A stretch of 64,000 nucleotides of DNA from Phascolarctos cinereus. Lineage: Eukaryota; Chordata; Mammalia; Diprotodontia; Phascolarctidae. The stretch covers positions 5,575,001 through 5,639,000 of the forward strand of contig NW_018344125.1 of assembly GCF_002099425.1 (NCBI RefSeq), in the 5' to 3' direction. Positions 11,860 to 23,222 of the stretch are shown here, in pieces. The notes beneath the pieces are model-generated. The model did no database searches, had not been told where the DNA came from, and saw only the letters and a list, made by a program, of their open reading frames with translations. Both the position numbers and the translations under genes were made by a program. Within the stretch, counting starts at the first letter, position 1. Each line of letters opens with the position of its first letter.

Positions 11860-12085
11860 TGTTACTTAGTCATTTTAGTTGTGTAAATTCTTTGTGACCT
11901 CACTTAGGGTTTTCTTGGCAAAGATACTACTGTGGCTTGCCTTTTCCTTCTCATTTTGCTGATGAGGAAACAGAAGTAAACAGGGTGAAGTGACTTGCCC
12001 AGGGTCACAGAGCTAGTGTCTGAGCTCAGAGTTGAACTTACATCCTCCTAACTTCAGGCCCAGCATTCTATACAATGTACTCCTA
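11860..12085 (-). mobile_element. SINE with RTE-type tail, antisense
   Basis: 'gttacttagtcattttagtt', 'tttgtgacctcacttagggt' and 'ttttcttggcaaagatact' are the RTE-like tail, also seen at 25693, 53125 and 58205. The CORE follows (gcccagggtcacagagc). Confidence 0.75.
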
Positions 12086-12089
12086 AAGC

Positions 12090-12720
12090 ACTTTTCAAGC
12101 CTTAAAACATTACATAAATATTAGTGATATTATCCCTATCAAATTTCAACTTATTCGATTCAAATCAATTTTCTAGCCTATCGAGATTGTGATTGTTGTT
12201 GAGATCTTTTTGGATCCTGCCTCTGTCCTTTAACTTGTTAGCTATCTCTTCTTGTTTTGCATCACTGGCAAATTTGATAAACATGCCATATGGAATTAGG
12301 TCAGATCCCTGGGGCACTCCACTGCAGACCTCTTTCCAAGCTGATCTTGAACCATTAATGAACCATTAATGACTTACCTTTTGGGTCTCAGTTATCCAAC
12401 CAGTTTTAAAGCCACCCACTTATACTATCACCTAAGCCCATATCTCCCCAACTTGTCAAGAGGACTCTTGTCAAATGCTATGCTAAAACCTAGGCAAATT
12501 CTATTGACAAAATTCCACTGATTGGTCCAAAAAAGGGAAAAAAAAGGAAACAAGGTTAGTCGGGTACAAGTCTTCCTTGATGAAGTCCTTTTCTGTAACC
12601 ATTCTCCATCCCTTTCTTTATTTTCAGGTCCTAACCATTCCTGTAATAAACATTTTCTACAATTTTGCCAAGTCAAGCTCACTGTAGTTTGCAGAAGTTA
12701 ATCTCATAATCCTTTCTGAA
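12090..12720 (-). mobile_element. CR1/L3-like LINE, antisense RT fragment
   Basis: Read on the minus strand it gives AFDKSPLDKLGRYGL-like residues (the RT 'AFDxVxHxxLLxKL' region). On the plus strand, 'tcactggcaaatttgataa', 'gatccctggggcactccact' and 'gaaccattaatgac' are typical antisense L3/CR1 phrases. It has multiple breaks. Confidence 0.65.
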
Positions 12721-13088
12721 AATCCAAACAATGAACCTTTTCCCTTCTCTGTTCCCGTGCACCTCTCTTTTTCTCCATGATTTTTCAAACATCGCTGACT
12801 GCAGGCCTTTCAGCATGGGGGAGTGCCATTTACCTGCATCTGCACTCTTAAATCCAGCAAAGGCAGCTAGCTTCTCTCTTGCTCTCTCCCTACATACACT
12901 GGGTTCCAACTTTCTATTAGCTATTTTGGTCTGTTCTTTCTAGTCCAAATGTCATTCTCTTTGGCAGAGAAAACAAAAGCCAACTAAGAGCTGAGCTGTC
13001 TCTCTGCAATCCCCATGCCATCCCCTCCCTTCTTTAACCTGCTGCTTTGCCTCAATCCTGACTATAATCTTAAGAAAAAACAAAACCA

Positions 13089-13240
13089 GAGGCAGCTAGG
13101 TGGTGCAGTGGACGGAGCACCGGCCCTGGAGTCAGGAGGACCTGAGTTCAAATGTGACCTCAGACACTTGATACTTCCTAGCTGTGTGACCCTGGGCAAG
13201 TCACTTAACCTCATTACCTAGCCAAAAAAACAAAACAAAC
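13089..13240 (+). mobile_element. WSINE-type CORE-SINE
   Basis: aggcagctaggtggtgcag start, gagttcaaatgtgacctc and gtgaccctgggcaagtcac, ending in an A-rich tail (ccaaaaaaacaaaacaaac). Confidence 0.85.
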
Positions 13241-13417
13241 AAAAAAAACCCACGACACACAGTAGGTACTATATACATCTTAGCTATTATTGTTATTATT
13301 ACTAGCATGCCATATAAACCAAACACACTCTATTGAGAGCAGCTTAATGTCCCTCCCCCATTCCAATGTGCTTGTATGCCAACAATTTCCTGTGCCATTC
13401 TTTTGTAGGTTGTCTTG

Positions 13418-13590
13418 CCACAATTTGGAGTCAAAGAACCTGGGTTTAAGTCCTGCCTCTGACATTTACTACCTGTGTGACCTTGGGCCAGGCCCTTCCC
13501 CTCCCTGGGCCTCAGCTTCCCCCTCAGTAGAATGAAGGGGTTGAATTAGATGGCCTCTGAGGGCCCTGCCAGCTCTAGGTCTGAGACACT
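13418..13590 (+). mobile_element. MIR/THER-type SINE
   Basis: 'cctgggtttaagtcctgcc', 'gtgtgaccttgggccaggc', 'cctgggcctcagcttcc' and 'gagggccctgccagctctag', in sense order. Confidence 0.65.
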
Positions 13591-13732
13591 ACGCATCCTT
13601 GTATACACACCCATCCCCATCCCAGACTCCTTGCCACTGAGTTCTGGCTGAGATAGATAGCATAGCATGACTGAAGAGCGAGTGCCTAGAAGCCAGCCAG
13701 AGCTACCCCCTTTTTTTTCTCTGCACCCCTCA

Positions 13733-14029
<297 letters not shown>

Positions 14030-14095
14030 CTAAGATCCTCATCCAAAGGCCGTTGCAGCTGGGGGCCATGGAAGGTCAGTCAAAGTGGAACTTAC

Positions 14096-14201
14096 TGGAT
14101 CTTTTTTGCTTGCTGTGACCTTCTGAGAATTGGACCTTTACAGGACTGGACCTCCGCTTCAGCCTTCTTAGCAGCTGCTAAGATAAAGGCTGATTCTGGG
14201 G
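14096..14201 (-). CDS. FRMPD3: candidate FRMPD3 PDZ-FERM linker exon with a frame conflict
   Basis: This 106-base stretch sits 213 bases upstream of the F1 exon in gene orientation. It has a usable acceptor (ttttcag) and a perfect donor (CCA|gtaagt). Read from the acceptor it opens PESAFILAAAKKA, close to the family's SPKSAFISAAKKA. The expected continuation KLRSNPVKVRFSE is then found as KRRSSPVKVQFSE one frame over, and a third frame runs into the donor in the phase the next exon needs. Two frame changes are therefore required relative to the remembered family sequence, and 106 bases cannot link a phase-1 entry to a phase-0 exit. It may be eroded, skipped, mis-sequenced, or mis-delimited by me. 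The mismatching sites are not homopolymers, which argues mildly against simple read error. Confidence 0.5.
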
Positions 14202-15230
14202 CTGAAAAGAGAACGAGGGACTCGTTAGGTGGTCAATATCCTCCACGTGCCACAGAAGACTTAGAGACAACTCTCTGTCTTTTAAATCAATGGGCAGATC
14301 AGCAGGTATTTATCGAACACCTCTTAATGGCCCTAGGCTAGATCTTAGGCAATTTTTGTGTGCTTGCGGAAACGTGACTTAGTAGAGTTTGGGCGAAAAG
14401 AAACCATTTCTGTGAGTTTCTTGTTTTTATAGCACCTATATTCCCAAATATATCTCCCTCTCTCCTACCCAGTGTTGTAACCAAAAATAAGAAAAAGCCC
14501 CCAAACCAGGCCAGCCAAAGTCATCAGCACATCAACTAAAAGCATATACAGCGGTCCACATCCATTGGCCACCACCCTGCAAAGAAGGGAGGGAGCTGCA
14601 TTCTTCCATCTCCTCTCTGGGACCAAGTCGGGTCAGTACAATTCCACAGCTTTCAATTCCGCGTGGCTATGGCTGCCTTCTTTCCATCTGCACTGCTGTA
14701 GCCATCATGTATATTGTTTTTCAGGTTCTGCTGACTTCTAGGACAGTTTGTATAACATACTGCCTCTCCACCTTCTTCCCATTCATCAAAGAATCCCATT
14801 TTTTCCTACATGCATGAGGGCAAATTCCTCACGTTAAAGATCCTCACCGAATATCTTTTTCGAATGATGAATGCACCTGCTGCTAGGTTTGGATGGGGGG
14901 GGCACCTGGGTTCATCTGTACAACAGTTTTTGTTTCATGTAGAGGCAAGACTACCAAAGCACTTCCCAGTTATTGCCCCATTCATCTTTCACACACTACT
15001 GGTCCTGAGAGGTAGGTACAGGGCCAATATTAGCTTAGAGGTGGAAGAAGCCTGGCCTTGGGTAATGATTTTTCCTGAGTTATACCGCAAGGGAATGGAA
15101 GGCATTGTACACATAGGCTCTACATTATTGTTGCCTGTCAGAGAAAAGCTACTGGGGAGGGTTCAACAGCAGGGAGGTAGGTATATTTGGGGAGCGGACC
15201 TTGGAACCCCGATGTAGAAGCTGTATGAGA
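14202..15230. other. intronic sequence, nothing recognised
   Basis: About 1 kb with no recognisable repeat or exon. The 135-residue plus-strand open frame at 14810-15217 has no family resemblance I can see and lies antisense to the intron. Confidence 0.4.
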
Positions 15231-15235
15231 ATAAG

Positions 15236-15600
15236 TCAATTCAATAAGCTTTTATGAATCCCGTGCTATATATCAGGCACCGTAACGGGTGCTGAGGTTA
15301 CCGAGACATAAACAAGGAGGGAGAGCATTCCTGGCCTGGAGGGCAGACTGTACATGGAGATCAGAGATGGACTATTGGGTCAAGAAAATGGCCTGTGGAA
15401 CTTGAAATCACTTTGGAAGGTAGATTGGGGACAGGTTGTTAAGGGCTTTAAATACCAAACAGAGGATTTCGTATTTAATCCTAGCAGCAGTAGGAAGCCC
15501 CTGAAGACTTCTGAACAGGTTGTGACGTGGTCAGACCTGTGCTTTAGGAATAGAAATTTGGCAGCTGTGGGATGAATGGATGGATGGATGAGAGGGGGAA
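15236..15600 (-). mobile_element. L2-like tail plus an old mammalian interspersed repeat
   Basis: 15236-15350 is antisense L2 (tcaataagcttttatgaat; gcaccgtaacgggtgctgag). 15400-15560 (gttaagggctttaaatacca; tgtgacgtggtcagacctgt) matches a widespread old mammalian repeat whose family I cannot name. A (TGGA)n run ends it. Confidence 0.5.
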
Positions 15601-15689
15601 TAAAACACAGAATCCAAATGGAAGGTCTCCAAATTTCCTGTTTGGGGATGCCATCGACCTCCATAATAATCCACCAGGCCTACTTAACA

Positions 15690-15890
15690 AAATCTATGGT
15701 CATTTGAAGCAATGTGCCTAAAATACTACCAGTCATGGTCGATGTGATGGCTACTTTCACTAAATTGCTTCCCTCTCCCTTTTTTTCCCTTTTGTATTCT
15801 TTGTTACAAGGGCTGGCTGGTGTGAGGAGGGGAGGAGAAGGCAAACAATCAAAAAGAAAGAGGATGATGTAAAAACCCCAGAAGATGTCA
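15690..15890 (+). mobile_element. L1 3' UTR fragment
   Basis: 'cttttgtattctttgttacaag' region, followed by a G-rich then A-rich tail. No coding sequence is retained. 15890-16940 shows nothing recognised. Confidence 0.4.
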
Positions 15891-16944
15891 ATAGATATTA
15901 ACGATTTTTAAAAAGAAAAATCTGCCCAGCAATTCACACAGGAAAACTCAAGTGCAAAGAGAGTAGCTGACCTCCAGTATCCAGATTTCGGATAGACGCT
16001 GCGGACAGGCAGTGAGCCGGGGCCCAGGATGGAAAAGAAGCTACAGAAACTGGGTGACTAGGCAGTGCTTCTAATCCCAGTCGGTCTCCCTAATGCAAAG
16101 GCTCAGTCTTTCCCCCAGCAATATTAGTGATATTATCCTGCTGATATTCTAGGGTTGGGAATCAGGCAATACCACATCTCTGGAGAATCCAAATTATACA
16201 GGACCCAAAGGGCAACGGAAATGAGCACAGTGGGTGTACGTAGGCTGCAGCACATTACCAACTCTCACATGGGGAAAAATTGTGCAAAAGGACATCATTA
16301 AAAGCATGCGTGATCAGAAAAGGTCAGCTAGGGAAAGCGAGGGATGATGGATGGCATAGCCTGAATGTTGTATGAGCAGCCACGATTCTCTCTTTAAAAA
16401 ACAGAGTCGGGCCTGCAGGGCCCAGGGTGGATCTTCAGTGGGAGATCTGCTGGAAGAAACAAACACAGATTGTACAAGATGGAAGAAAGCATGGGTGAGC
16501 TGTGATGGCCACTAGTGGATGGAAATACTTAACATGGGCTTCAGAGGCATAAAGAACTGGCCAGCAGCAGCAGGGGGAGGCACAGAACAACCCAAGTAAG
16601 AAGCAGAAATGGTCTCTGCTACCCTGAGCCACTACGGGCAGGTGTGGTGGTCTCAGAATGGTCCAAGATTCAGCATAAGATCGTTTGGCTTCCTCCCTCC
16701 CCCTCCCCCTCCAAACGACCCAGAGGCACAATTAGCCAATAATCTTCACCAAGCTCTTCCCATGTGCCTTCAGGGTTCAGTTAGGGAGCTGGGAGGGCAG
16801 ATCCTCGGCCCGGGCCCCCCCCCCCATGTAAACTTCCTCCACTTCCCTAATGGAGTCCTGTGCCCTCGGGGAGATTACAATCAGATCAAGTTCCTGGGGT
16901 CTTTCCCTTGCCCACTAACAGACGCCAACACAGCCCAATGAGTG

Positions 16945-17060
16945 ACATGTCTATAGTACTCTAAGGTTCACAAAGCGCTTAAGCATTGATATCCCTGTTT
17001 TAGAGATGAATAAAGCAATGCTCACAGAATGAAGTGGCATGCCCAGAGTCCCATCTCTTC
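16945..17060 (-). mobile_element. MIR-type SINE fragment
   Basis: 'ctaaggttcacaaagcgctt' and 'ccctgttttagagatgaat' are antisense MIR-like. Confidence 0.5.
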
Positions 17061-17810
17061 TCTCTACTCCCGTAGCCACCAATCTGATGGTTCAGGCCAT
17101 CAATATCCCTCCCCTGGACGATTGCAATAGTTTTCCAACTGGCTTCCCAGCCTCCGGTTCTCCTTCCAATCCAGCTCCCAAAGTGATTTTTCCCAAAGAC
17201 TAAGGGATTGGAACCAGCTCAAACTGCCTCATAAGAGCTGATTGTTAAATCTTCAGTGAGCATTTATCAGCAAATACTATGAATCAGGGCTTGATATATT
17301 GTTTTGTTGATTATCTAGACTTAAGAAAGTGATGGAGAAAATGTTAATAACTCAGATTAAACTGAAACTGTATACATTTTCTCTCAGAGAGCTGGTTGTC
17401 AAATTGTTACCAGAACACTGCTGCCTGAAGTCCAGGTTTGACCATGTTGCTTGTTGAGCTCCACTTGCTCCCTATTACCTCCAGGACCAAATTTCCCATC
17501 CTCCTGCACATCACGCTCCTTCATACATGCTCAGTGATCCACACTGGCCTTTCTTGATATTCTGATCAGATAACACCTCATCTCCCATCTCCAAGCCTTT
17601 GCACAACATCTTTTACCTCTCCACCTTTTCCTTATAGATTCCCTAGTTTCCTTTAAGGCTTAACTCAAAATTGCCACATTTATACATGAAGTCTTTCCTG
17701 GTCCCCTAACTGCTAGTGACTAACCCTCAAAGTTACCCTGTGCCTCTGTAACCTGGCACACAGTAGGTTCTTGGTAAGCATTTGTTGATTGATTAGGTTG
17801 GATTGGATTA
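17060..17810 (+). mobile_element. L2 LINE 3' region, split by dispersed repeat A
   Basis: The L2 part before the split has 'ggacgattgcaatagttttc' and 'ccaatccagctcccaaagtg'. After it come 'ggtttgaccatgttgcttg', 'ctccaagcctttgcacaa' and a tail 'gcacacagtaggttcttgg'. The split (17205-17430) marks a later insertion. Confidence 0.7.
17205..17430. repeat. unclassified dispersed repeat A, copy 2 (inside L2)
   Basis: Homologous to 5225-5455. The interruption of L2 on both sides gives approximate element edges, and so a length near 225 bases. Near its ends are inverted 'aaccagctc' and 'gagctggtt'. No coding capacity; the family is not identified. Confidence 0.65.
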
Positions 17811-17929
17811 AACCGATTGGTCCCATGAACATTCTAGTTGGAACGTCCCTTAGTCCTTACGCGAGAGGAATGGGTGAGTGATGGAAAACCAGCCAGAGTC
17901 CTGGAGGTCATTCCTGCCCATTGTTGACA

Positions 17930-18120
17930 CTGCTGTAGGTCTTTACAATGTGCAAAGCCTTTATCTCATTTGAGCCTCATGCCAACCCTGTCCACTAGGT
18001 ACTGCAGGTAGTATACCCATTTTACAGATAATAAAACCAAGGAGCAAGAGGTTAAGTGACTTGTACATAGTCATACAGCTACTTTGTCTCTGTCAGAAGT
18101 GGGATTCAACCCCATGAGCT
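17930..18120 (-). mobile_element. MIR SINE, antisense
   Basis: 'cctcatgccaaccctgtcca', 'cccattttacagataataaa' and 'gaggttaagtgacttgtac' are the antisense MIR 3' half. Confidence 0.6.
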
Positions 18121-18295
18121 TGCTCATCTGTCTCATACTCTCCCCCCTTCTTCTCTGTTATAGGCTAACTGCATATTTATATATATTCATGTGTTCAACA
18201 ACCATCTCTGCCAAAGGATCCTAGTGTAGGGATTTCACTGATTTAGTTCTCTGCATAGGCCGACAGCCTGTTGTTTCAAGTGCACATTCCGCTCC

Positions 18296-18690
18296 CCGCC
18301 AATCTCCATCTCTCTGTCTGTTTCTCTTCTGTCTCACTCCTTTTCTCTTTCTCTGCCTCCCTCTCTCTCCTCTCACTCCCTTTTTCTTGCTTTCTTCTCT
18401 CTCTCTTTCCCTTCCTCTCTGTCTCCCTGTCCCTCTCTCTGTCCCTTTCTTTTGCTCCGTCTCTGTCTCTCCCTCCCTCCCTCTGTCCCTGTCTCCTCCC
18501 TCTCACTCTTTGTCTCTCTCTGTCCCTTTCTTTTGCTCTCTCTGTCTCTCTATCTCTGTCTCCCTCTGTCCCTCTCTCTGTCTCCCCCCTCCTCTCACTC
18601 TTTGTCTCTCTCCCTGTCCCTTTCTTTTGCTCTCTCTGTCTCTCTATCTCTGTCTCTCTCCCTCTCCCTCCCTCCCTCTCCCTCTTATCC
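18296..18690. repeat. polypyrimidine (TC/CCCT)n tract
   Basis: About 395 bases of almost pure C and T with scattered G (tctctgtc, ccctctc). The long Ser/Leu-rich frames on the plus strand and Arg/Glu-rich frames on the minus strand are repeat artefacts. Confidence 0.95.
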
Positions 18691-18699
18691 CAGTTTTGT

Positions 18700-19770
18700 A
18701 GTGATTTCAATCTTTCCTCTAACACATCAGTGGTCTGGCTGTACACAGCCAGCTGCTTCAGAAATGGCTGCACATCAGTAACAAGTCATTTCTTGTCTGC
18801 TAAAATATAATCAATTTCACCTCAGTGCTCACCTTGTCCAGCATCTTCCGACTCTTCTTGAAAAAGTATTCATGCTGTATCTGCCCGAGGCTTCTGTGAC
18901 TACAGAGACGACAGTCTCTGGTCTCTCTGACTCCTTCTTCCTGACCTGGGTTTTCCCACAGACTTCTCCCCATACTCACCTGTTCTCACCTTTTCCGTTA
19001 AAGTCACTTGGCATTTCAAAATGCATGTTGATTTAATGGGGGTTGGGGTGAGGGATGTCTTACTGAGTTCAGCCTAGAATTTCTCAGTCCTCTCATCCAC
19101 TACAACTGTTCGTGCATAAACGGCCTTCCCCCCCCCCCACCCCTGTGGTATCTTTTTGCACACGAGCACTGCTATCTAGATGAGACATCCAGACAAGCTG
19201 GCAAGTGCTTTTTTGTGTGGTTAGGACCGACCCCACCAAGCCCATGCTTTGCCTCTCCCAGGGGCATCTGTAAGCCATCTTCCTTCTACTCAGTCTTCCT
19301 TCTGTCTTCCAATTTTGTTTACAACAAGCCTTTCAAGATGGCTAATAGCTCCTTCAGCCCTCTCTCTGTCCACTTGGTGGTCTTTGTAAAAGGATCTCAC
19401 ATTTAGGTGACCAACAGCTAAGCTTAATAACAGTCTAAAAATTGTCTCTCCTGCTAATGTCACCACAAAAAGCATTAGCAGAAGGGCAGGGGGCGGCGGG
19501 GGGGGGATATAACACTGAGGGCCATTGGCCATTTTCTCTCTTTCTTTGTTTCCTGGGTTGCCATGGCCAAATAATTTATCACCAAGCGACCATTCCAGTG
19601 ATAATGTGTCTCGCCTCTCTATACCAGGCTAAGCAGGCTCTCAGAAATCAGAATATCAAATACACACCTTCCCTCCCGAGGCAGCGCTAGCTACTAAAAG
19701 CCTGGCTCCTTTTGCTCCCCTAAGTTTTCCTCTCCAGCCCCAGCCACTGAGCTCTCCCCTGTTATCTGCC
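18700..19770. other. intronic sequence with one weak exon-like stretch
   Basis: No recognised repeat. Minus strand 18833-18894 is open (QIQHEYFFKKSRK within it) next to an AAG|gtgagc donor, but I cannot tie it to a gene. Confidence 0.35.
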
Positions 19771-19774
19771 CTTT

Positions 19775-19980
19775 CTCTGTGTGTGTATCTATGTGTGTGC
19801 ATGCAAGTATGCCTACATGTATTTGTGAATGTATGTGTGCATATATGTGTATACCTGTATATGTGTATATATACACATGTGCATTGTGTATATGTGTGCA
19901 TGCATGTATTGCATTGTCTGTGTGTCTATGCGTGTGCATATATATGCACGTGTATGTATATATGTGTGTGTGTGTGTTTT
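19775..19980. repeat. TG/TA-rich simple repeat
   Basis: Irregular tgtgtgtat, catatatgtgtat and cacgtgtatg units over ~205 bases. The Cys/Val-rich open frames here are artefacts. Confidence 0.9.
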
Positions 19981-21200
19981 TAAACCTATGTTGGGCATAG
20001 CTTGCTGGGTAGGAGAGACAAAAAAGGCTCTATTCACAAATGAAGGGGACATAAAAACCAAGTTATTTCAGTAAAAATAAAGTCATGTACCATGGTTTGT
20101 CCTTGCCTTCAAAGTGTTAAAACATTCTGTCTCCAGAAGGCCCTAATTAAAAAGCAAATATTTGACTGGGGAAGGGAAGAAGCCCAGTGAGCCGTCAGCC
20201 TGTACTCGGCCATCAGCATGGATTAATTGGTCAGGCTTCCACAAGCTCCCACTGGCCATGGGGCTCATCTAAACAGCTGGCAGTCTGCTTGGCGACAGTT
20301 CTTTTTCTGGCTGAAATGGATTTTGGCTTGAAACGGGGGCTTGGAATTGCTAAGTACCTCTGGGGCCCCTCTGTAAGCCAATAGGCAAGCCTGCAGCCAG
20401 GTGGATGAGCAAAGCCTGTCCCCCACCTTCCTCCTCCCGGCCAGGGGGGCCGAGCTGGGCAGCTGTTGCTCCTTTGACCAGCCAGCCATTCTGGGATCCA
20501 GATTCCAGGGCTGGGGACATATGTCTATGTCCTTCCTTCCTGGCTTCTCACACTCTCCATCCCCCCTACCTCCCACCTCAACCCAGCACTGGGTACAATG
20601 GCGGCCATGTTGTATGCACTCAATACATGCTCGGTGGTTCGTTGCCAGTCTCGCACCCACACCCCAAAGCTGGGGAATCATAACTGAGCCTCTGACGTAG
20701 GCTGAACTCTGCTAACCGGCAAGCTGGAGTTTCATTCCGAGCAATCATCTGTGCTCACCACCCTGGGAGCTGAAAAGCTGGGCTTGGCAAGGCTCTCCAT
20801 CTGGGCATTCCCCCAAGACCACCCCCCCAGGCTCTAATCTCCTTAACTGGGCACTCTGAAGAGGGCTTTTAAGAGAGAACTGATTGTGACTGGGGCTTCT
20901 CTGAACACATGGAGGCAGAATTGAGAGTCTCCTCAGGGAACCAGCTATGCCCCTCAACGTTTGCTCTCTCACCAGCATGCCACTCTACCAAAAGAGAATC
21001 ATCACAGAGGAGCATCTCATTACCCCATTAACATCTGCATTCCTGGAATAACTCCCACAATACGGGGCCTTGCACAAAGTAGGCTGTTTAGAGAGGGCTG
21101 GCATAAGGAATTTGCCAATTAGCTTCTTGTATCTAGCAGAACCCAGAAAGAATGGGACATAAGACTGGTAAGTTTTGACTGCAGAAGGATGGAAGAGGAA
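19981..21200. other. intronic sequence, little recognised
   Basis: No clear repeat or exon. It contains an ATGGCGGCCAT element at 20598-20608 (two overlapping YY1-like sites). The long open frames around 20265-20700 lie on both strands without family support. Confidence 0.4.
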
Positions 21201-21209
21201 TAGAAAGAA

Positions 21210-21300
21210 TGTAAGACTCTTGAGGGCAGGGACTTGTGTCTGTATGCCCAGCATCTAGCATAGGGCCTCACACACAGTAGGTGCTTGTCAAATTGAAGGG
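21210..21300 (+). mobile_element. L2 LINE 3' end
   Basis: 'ttgagggcagggacttgtgt', 'ccagcatctagcatagggcc' and 'cacagtaggtgcttgtcaa' are the L2 terminal region. Confidence 0.75.
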
Positions 21301-22640
21301 TTCAGCTGTTGAGTCAAGGACAATGAGGATGATGAATGCCTCCCCATTCCTTTCAGCATCAGGGACCCAAGCTTGGCCTTCCCCACCTGGGACACCTGGA
21401 ACATCTACTTCCCTTGCCTAGAGTTTCTGGAGGCTTACAGAGCAGGAAGGTAATTCTTTAGCAATCATGGATGCCAACATCGTCAGTGCTTCTCTCTGAG
21501 TTGGGCTTTCCTGGAGTTTTTTTCTCAGTTACTTCTCAAGTACACTCAGTAGGCTCCCCGCTCTCCAGCACTGCCAGCAGTTTGGGACACATTAAGGTAT
21601 CTATGGACTAGAAAACTATCAAGTCAGACTAAGGATGAGAATGACAGAGCTTGGGAATCTTGGGAGCTCTGTAGGAAGATGAAGCAACACGTAGAACAAA
21701 AAGGTTCTCATTTTGGTTGGGGAAATCTCAAGCCAAAAAAAAAAAATTATCACATATAAGCAAAAGACCCCCAAGTGGGATCCCGTCCAGGATCGGTTAG
21801 AGTCAAGAATCAGAAGAGCTAGGCAGGTCAATGGCTAGACAGGAAGAGGGGTACCACTCTAGAAAGCCAGAGATTCAAATGGAAAAGAGGATTTGCCTCT
21901 TGTGTTGGCCTGTCCCACTGGTACATGGGGACTGAGGCATTCACTTGGCTGTGCCAAGATAGCACAAGGCCTTGGCAGTAAGGAAAGTCCAAGACCCTCA
22001 TTCTTTGGGGAGCTGAGGCTAGGGATAAGCAGCAACTGCCTGGCCCATAGCAGGAACTCAATAAAGGTTTACTGGTTGATTGAAAGGGAAGCTGCTCACT
22101 TGGAAGGGAAAGAATTGGGGAAATCCTTGCTCCTTGAGCAGATGGGTAGAACCGGCAGTGTTGGCTGGAATTTACCAATGGATCAAATCCACTGAGGGCT
22201 CCCAATGCTCTCCTGTGGACTAGGGGAAACGTCTTCAAGAGGTAGAGGAGGCAAGTGAGCACAGGCAAACTAAAAAGTCATCGTGAATCTGGTCCATCTT
22301 AGGGCTTTGTGTTCAAGATTAGTGGCTTGAGGAAGGCCAATCACAGGCTTCTGAGTACACGTGAGACATTGAGTAGAAGGGAGAGGGCATGCATTGTATG
22401 CCAAGTATACTTTGGGGGGGGGATGGGGGAAGAGGGAGTAGCACAGACAGCCCTTGCACATACATGGGCCTCTCCCCAAGAGCTCTTGGAGGCCAGTTGG
22501 ATTACTTTATTACCTGGGTCATTACCCAGGGTGATTGGGTTCCTTGGAACCCAGAGAGCACTAATGGGAGCTTGAAGCTGGAGATTTCCCTCCTATGGGT
22601 GGAGCTGTGGACAGTATCAGCAGATGTCTGGCAACTGGGC
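21300..22640. other. intronic sequence, little recognised
   Basis: It contains a short L2 tail at 22040-22085 (gcaggaactcaataaagg) and a G-rich run near 22411. Nothing else is supported. Confidence 0.45.
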
Positions 22641-22649
22641 TCTGGTTAC

Positions 22650-22736
22650 CTGGCAAGTTCTGTACGGCTCCTTCTAGGGGGTCCTGCTTGTTAATAGCAA
22701 CAATGTAGTCACTGGCCAGCTTGTGCTCAGAGTGGC
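22650..22736 (-). CDS. FRMPD3: candidate diverged PDZ-domain exon of FRMPD3
   Basis: An 87-base minus-strand stretch between an acceptor with a T/C-rich tract (ctctttccccatgag) and a consensus donor (CCAG|gtaacc). It is open in the frame GHSEHKLASDYIVAINKQD followed by PLEGAVQNLP. Compared from memory with the FRMPD3 PDZ segment ([20 protein letters not shown], then VSEAPRERL), about half the residues agree and one codon is missing. Entry and exit are both phase 1, which fits the entry phase of 14096-14201. The exon with the carboxylate-binding GFGF loop and the last PDZ strand (IVLTV) were not found by eye. Position, strand and motif support FRMPD3; the divergence means it may be a relic. 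Confidence 0.42.
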
Positions 22737-23069
22737 CTCATGGGGAAAGAGAGTAAAGATAAAGATAAGGGAGTGGGATGGATGTACCAGCACAAGGCCT
22801 CCTCCCAGAAAGGGCTGGAGTAAGATAAGGACAAGATTAAGGCCTTCAGTTGGGAGGATAATGGGAACAGAAAGTAACCAGATAGGGTTATTGAGGACCA
22901 GCCTTAGCTCAGTGCTCAGCTCTAGAGAGACAGACAAACAAGGGGACAAACAGCAAGATGGGGGTGGGGGTGGGTTCCTAAGGTGGCCATAAGGTTGGAT
23001 TATCACCGATGCTTACCAAGGGCCTACAAGTAAAAAAAAACCTTTGCTAAGATTTCTAATTTCTTTTGG

Positions 23070-23222
23070 GGGGGGGAGAGGGTCTAGACAATGGGGTTAA
23101 GTGACTTGCCCAGGGTCACACAGCTGGTAAGTGTCAAGTGTTTGGTCTGAGACCGGATTTGAACTCAGGTCCTCCTGACTCCAGGGCCAGTGCTCTATCC
23201 ACTGCGCCACCTAGCTGCCCCT
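23070..23222 (-). mobile_element. WSINE-type SINE at the left edge of the triplication
   Basis: Antisense element from a G-run ('ggggggggagagg') to 'ctagctgcccct'. Only its part from 23109 rightwards is repeated in copies 2 and 3, so the duplication edge lies inside this SINE. Confidence 0.85.

Noticed and set aside
18271-18810. 179-residue Ser/Leu-rich plus-strand frame and 165-residue Arg/Glu-rich minus-strand frame
   Set aside because: Simple (TC)n sequence without stops; no domain or splice support.
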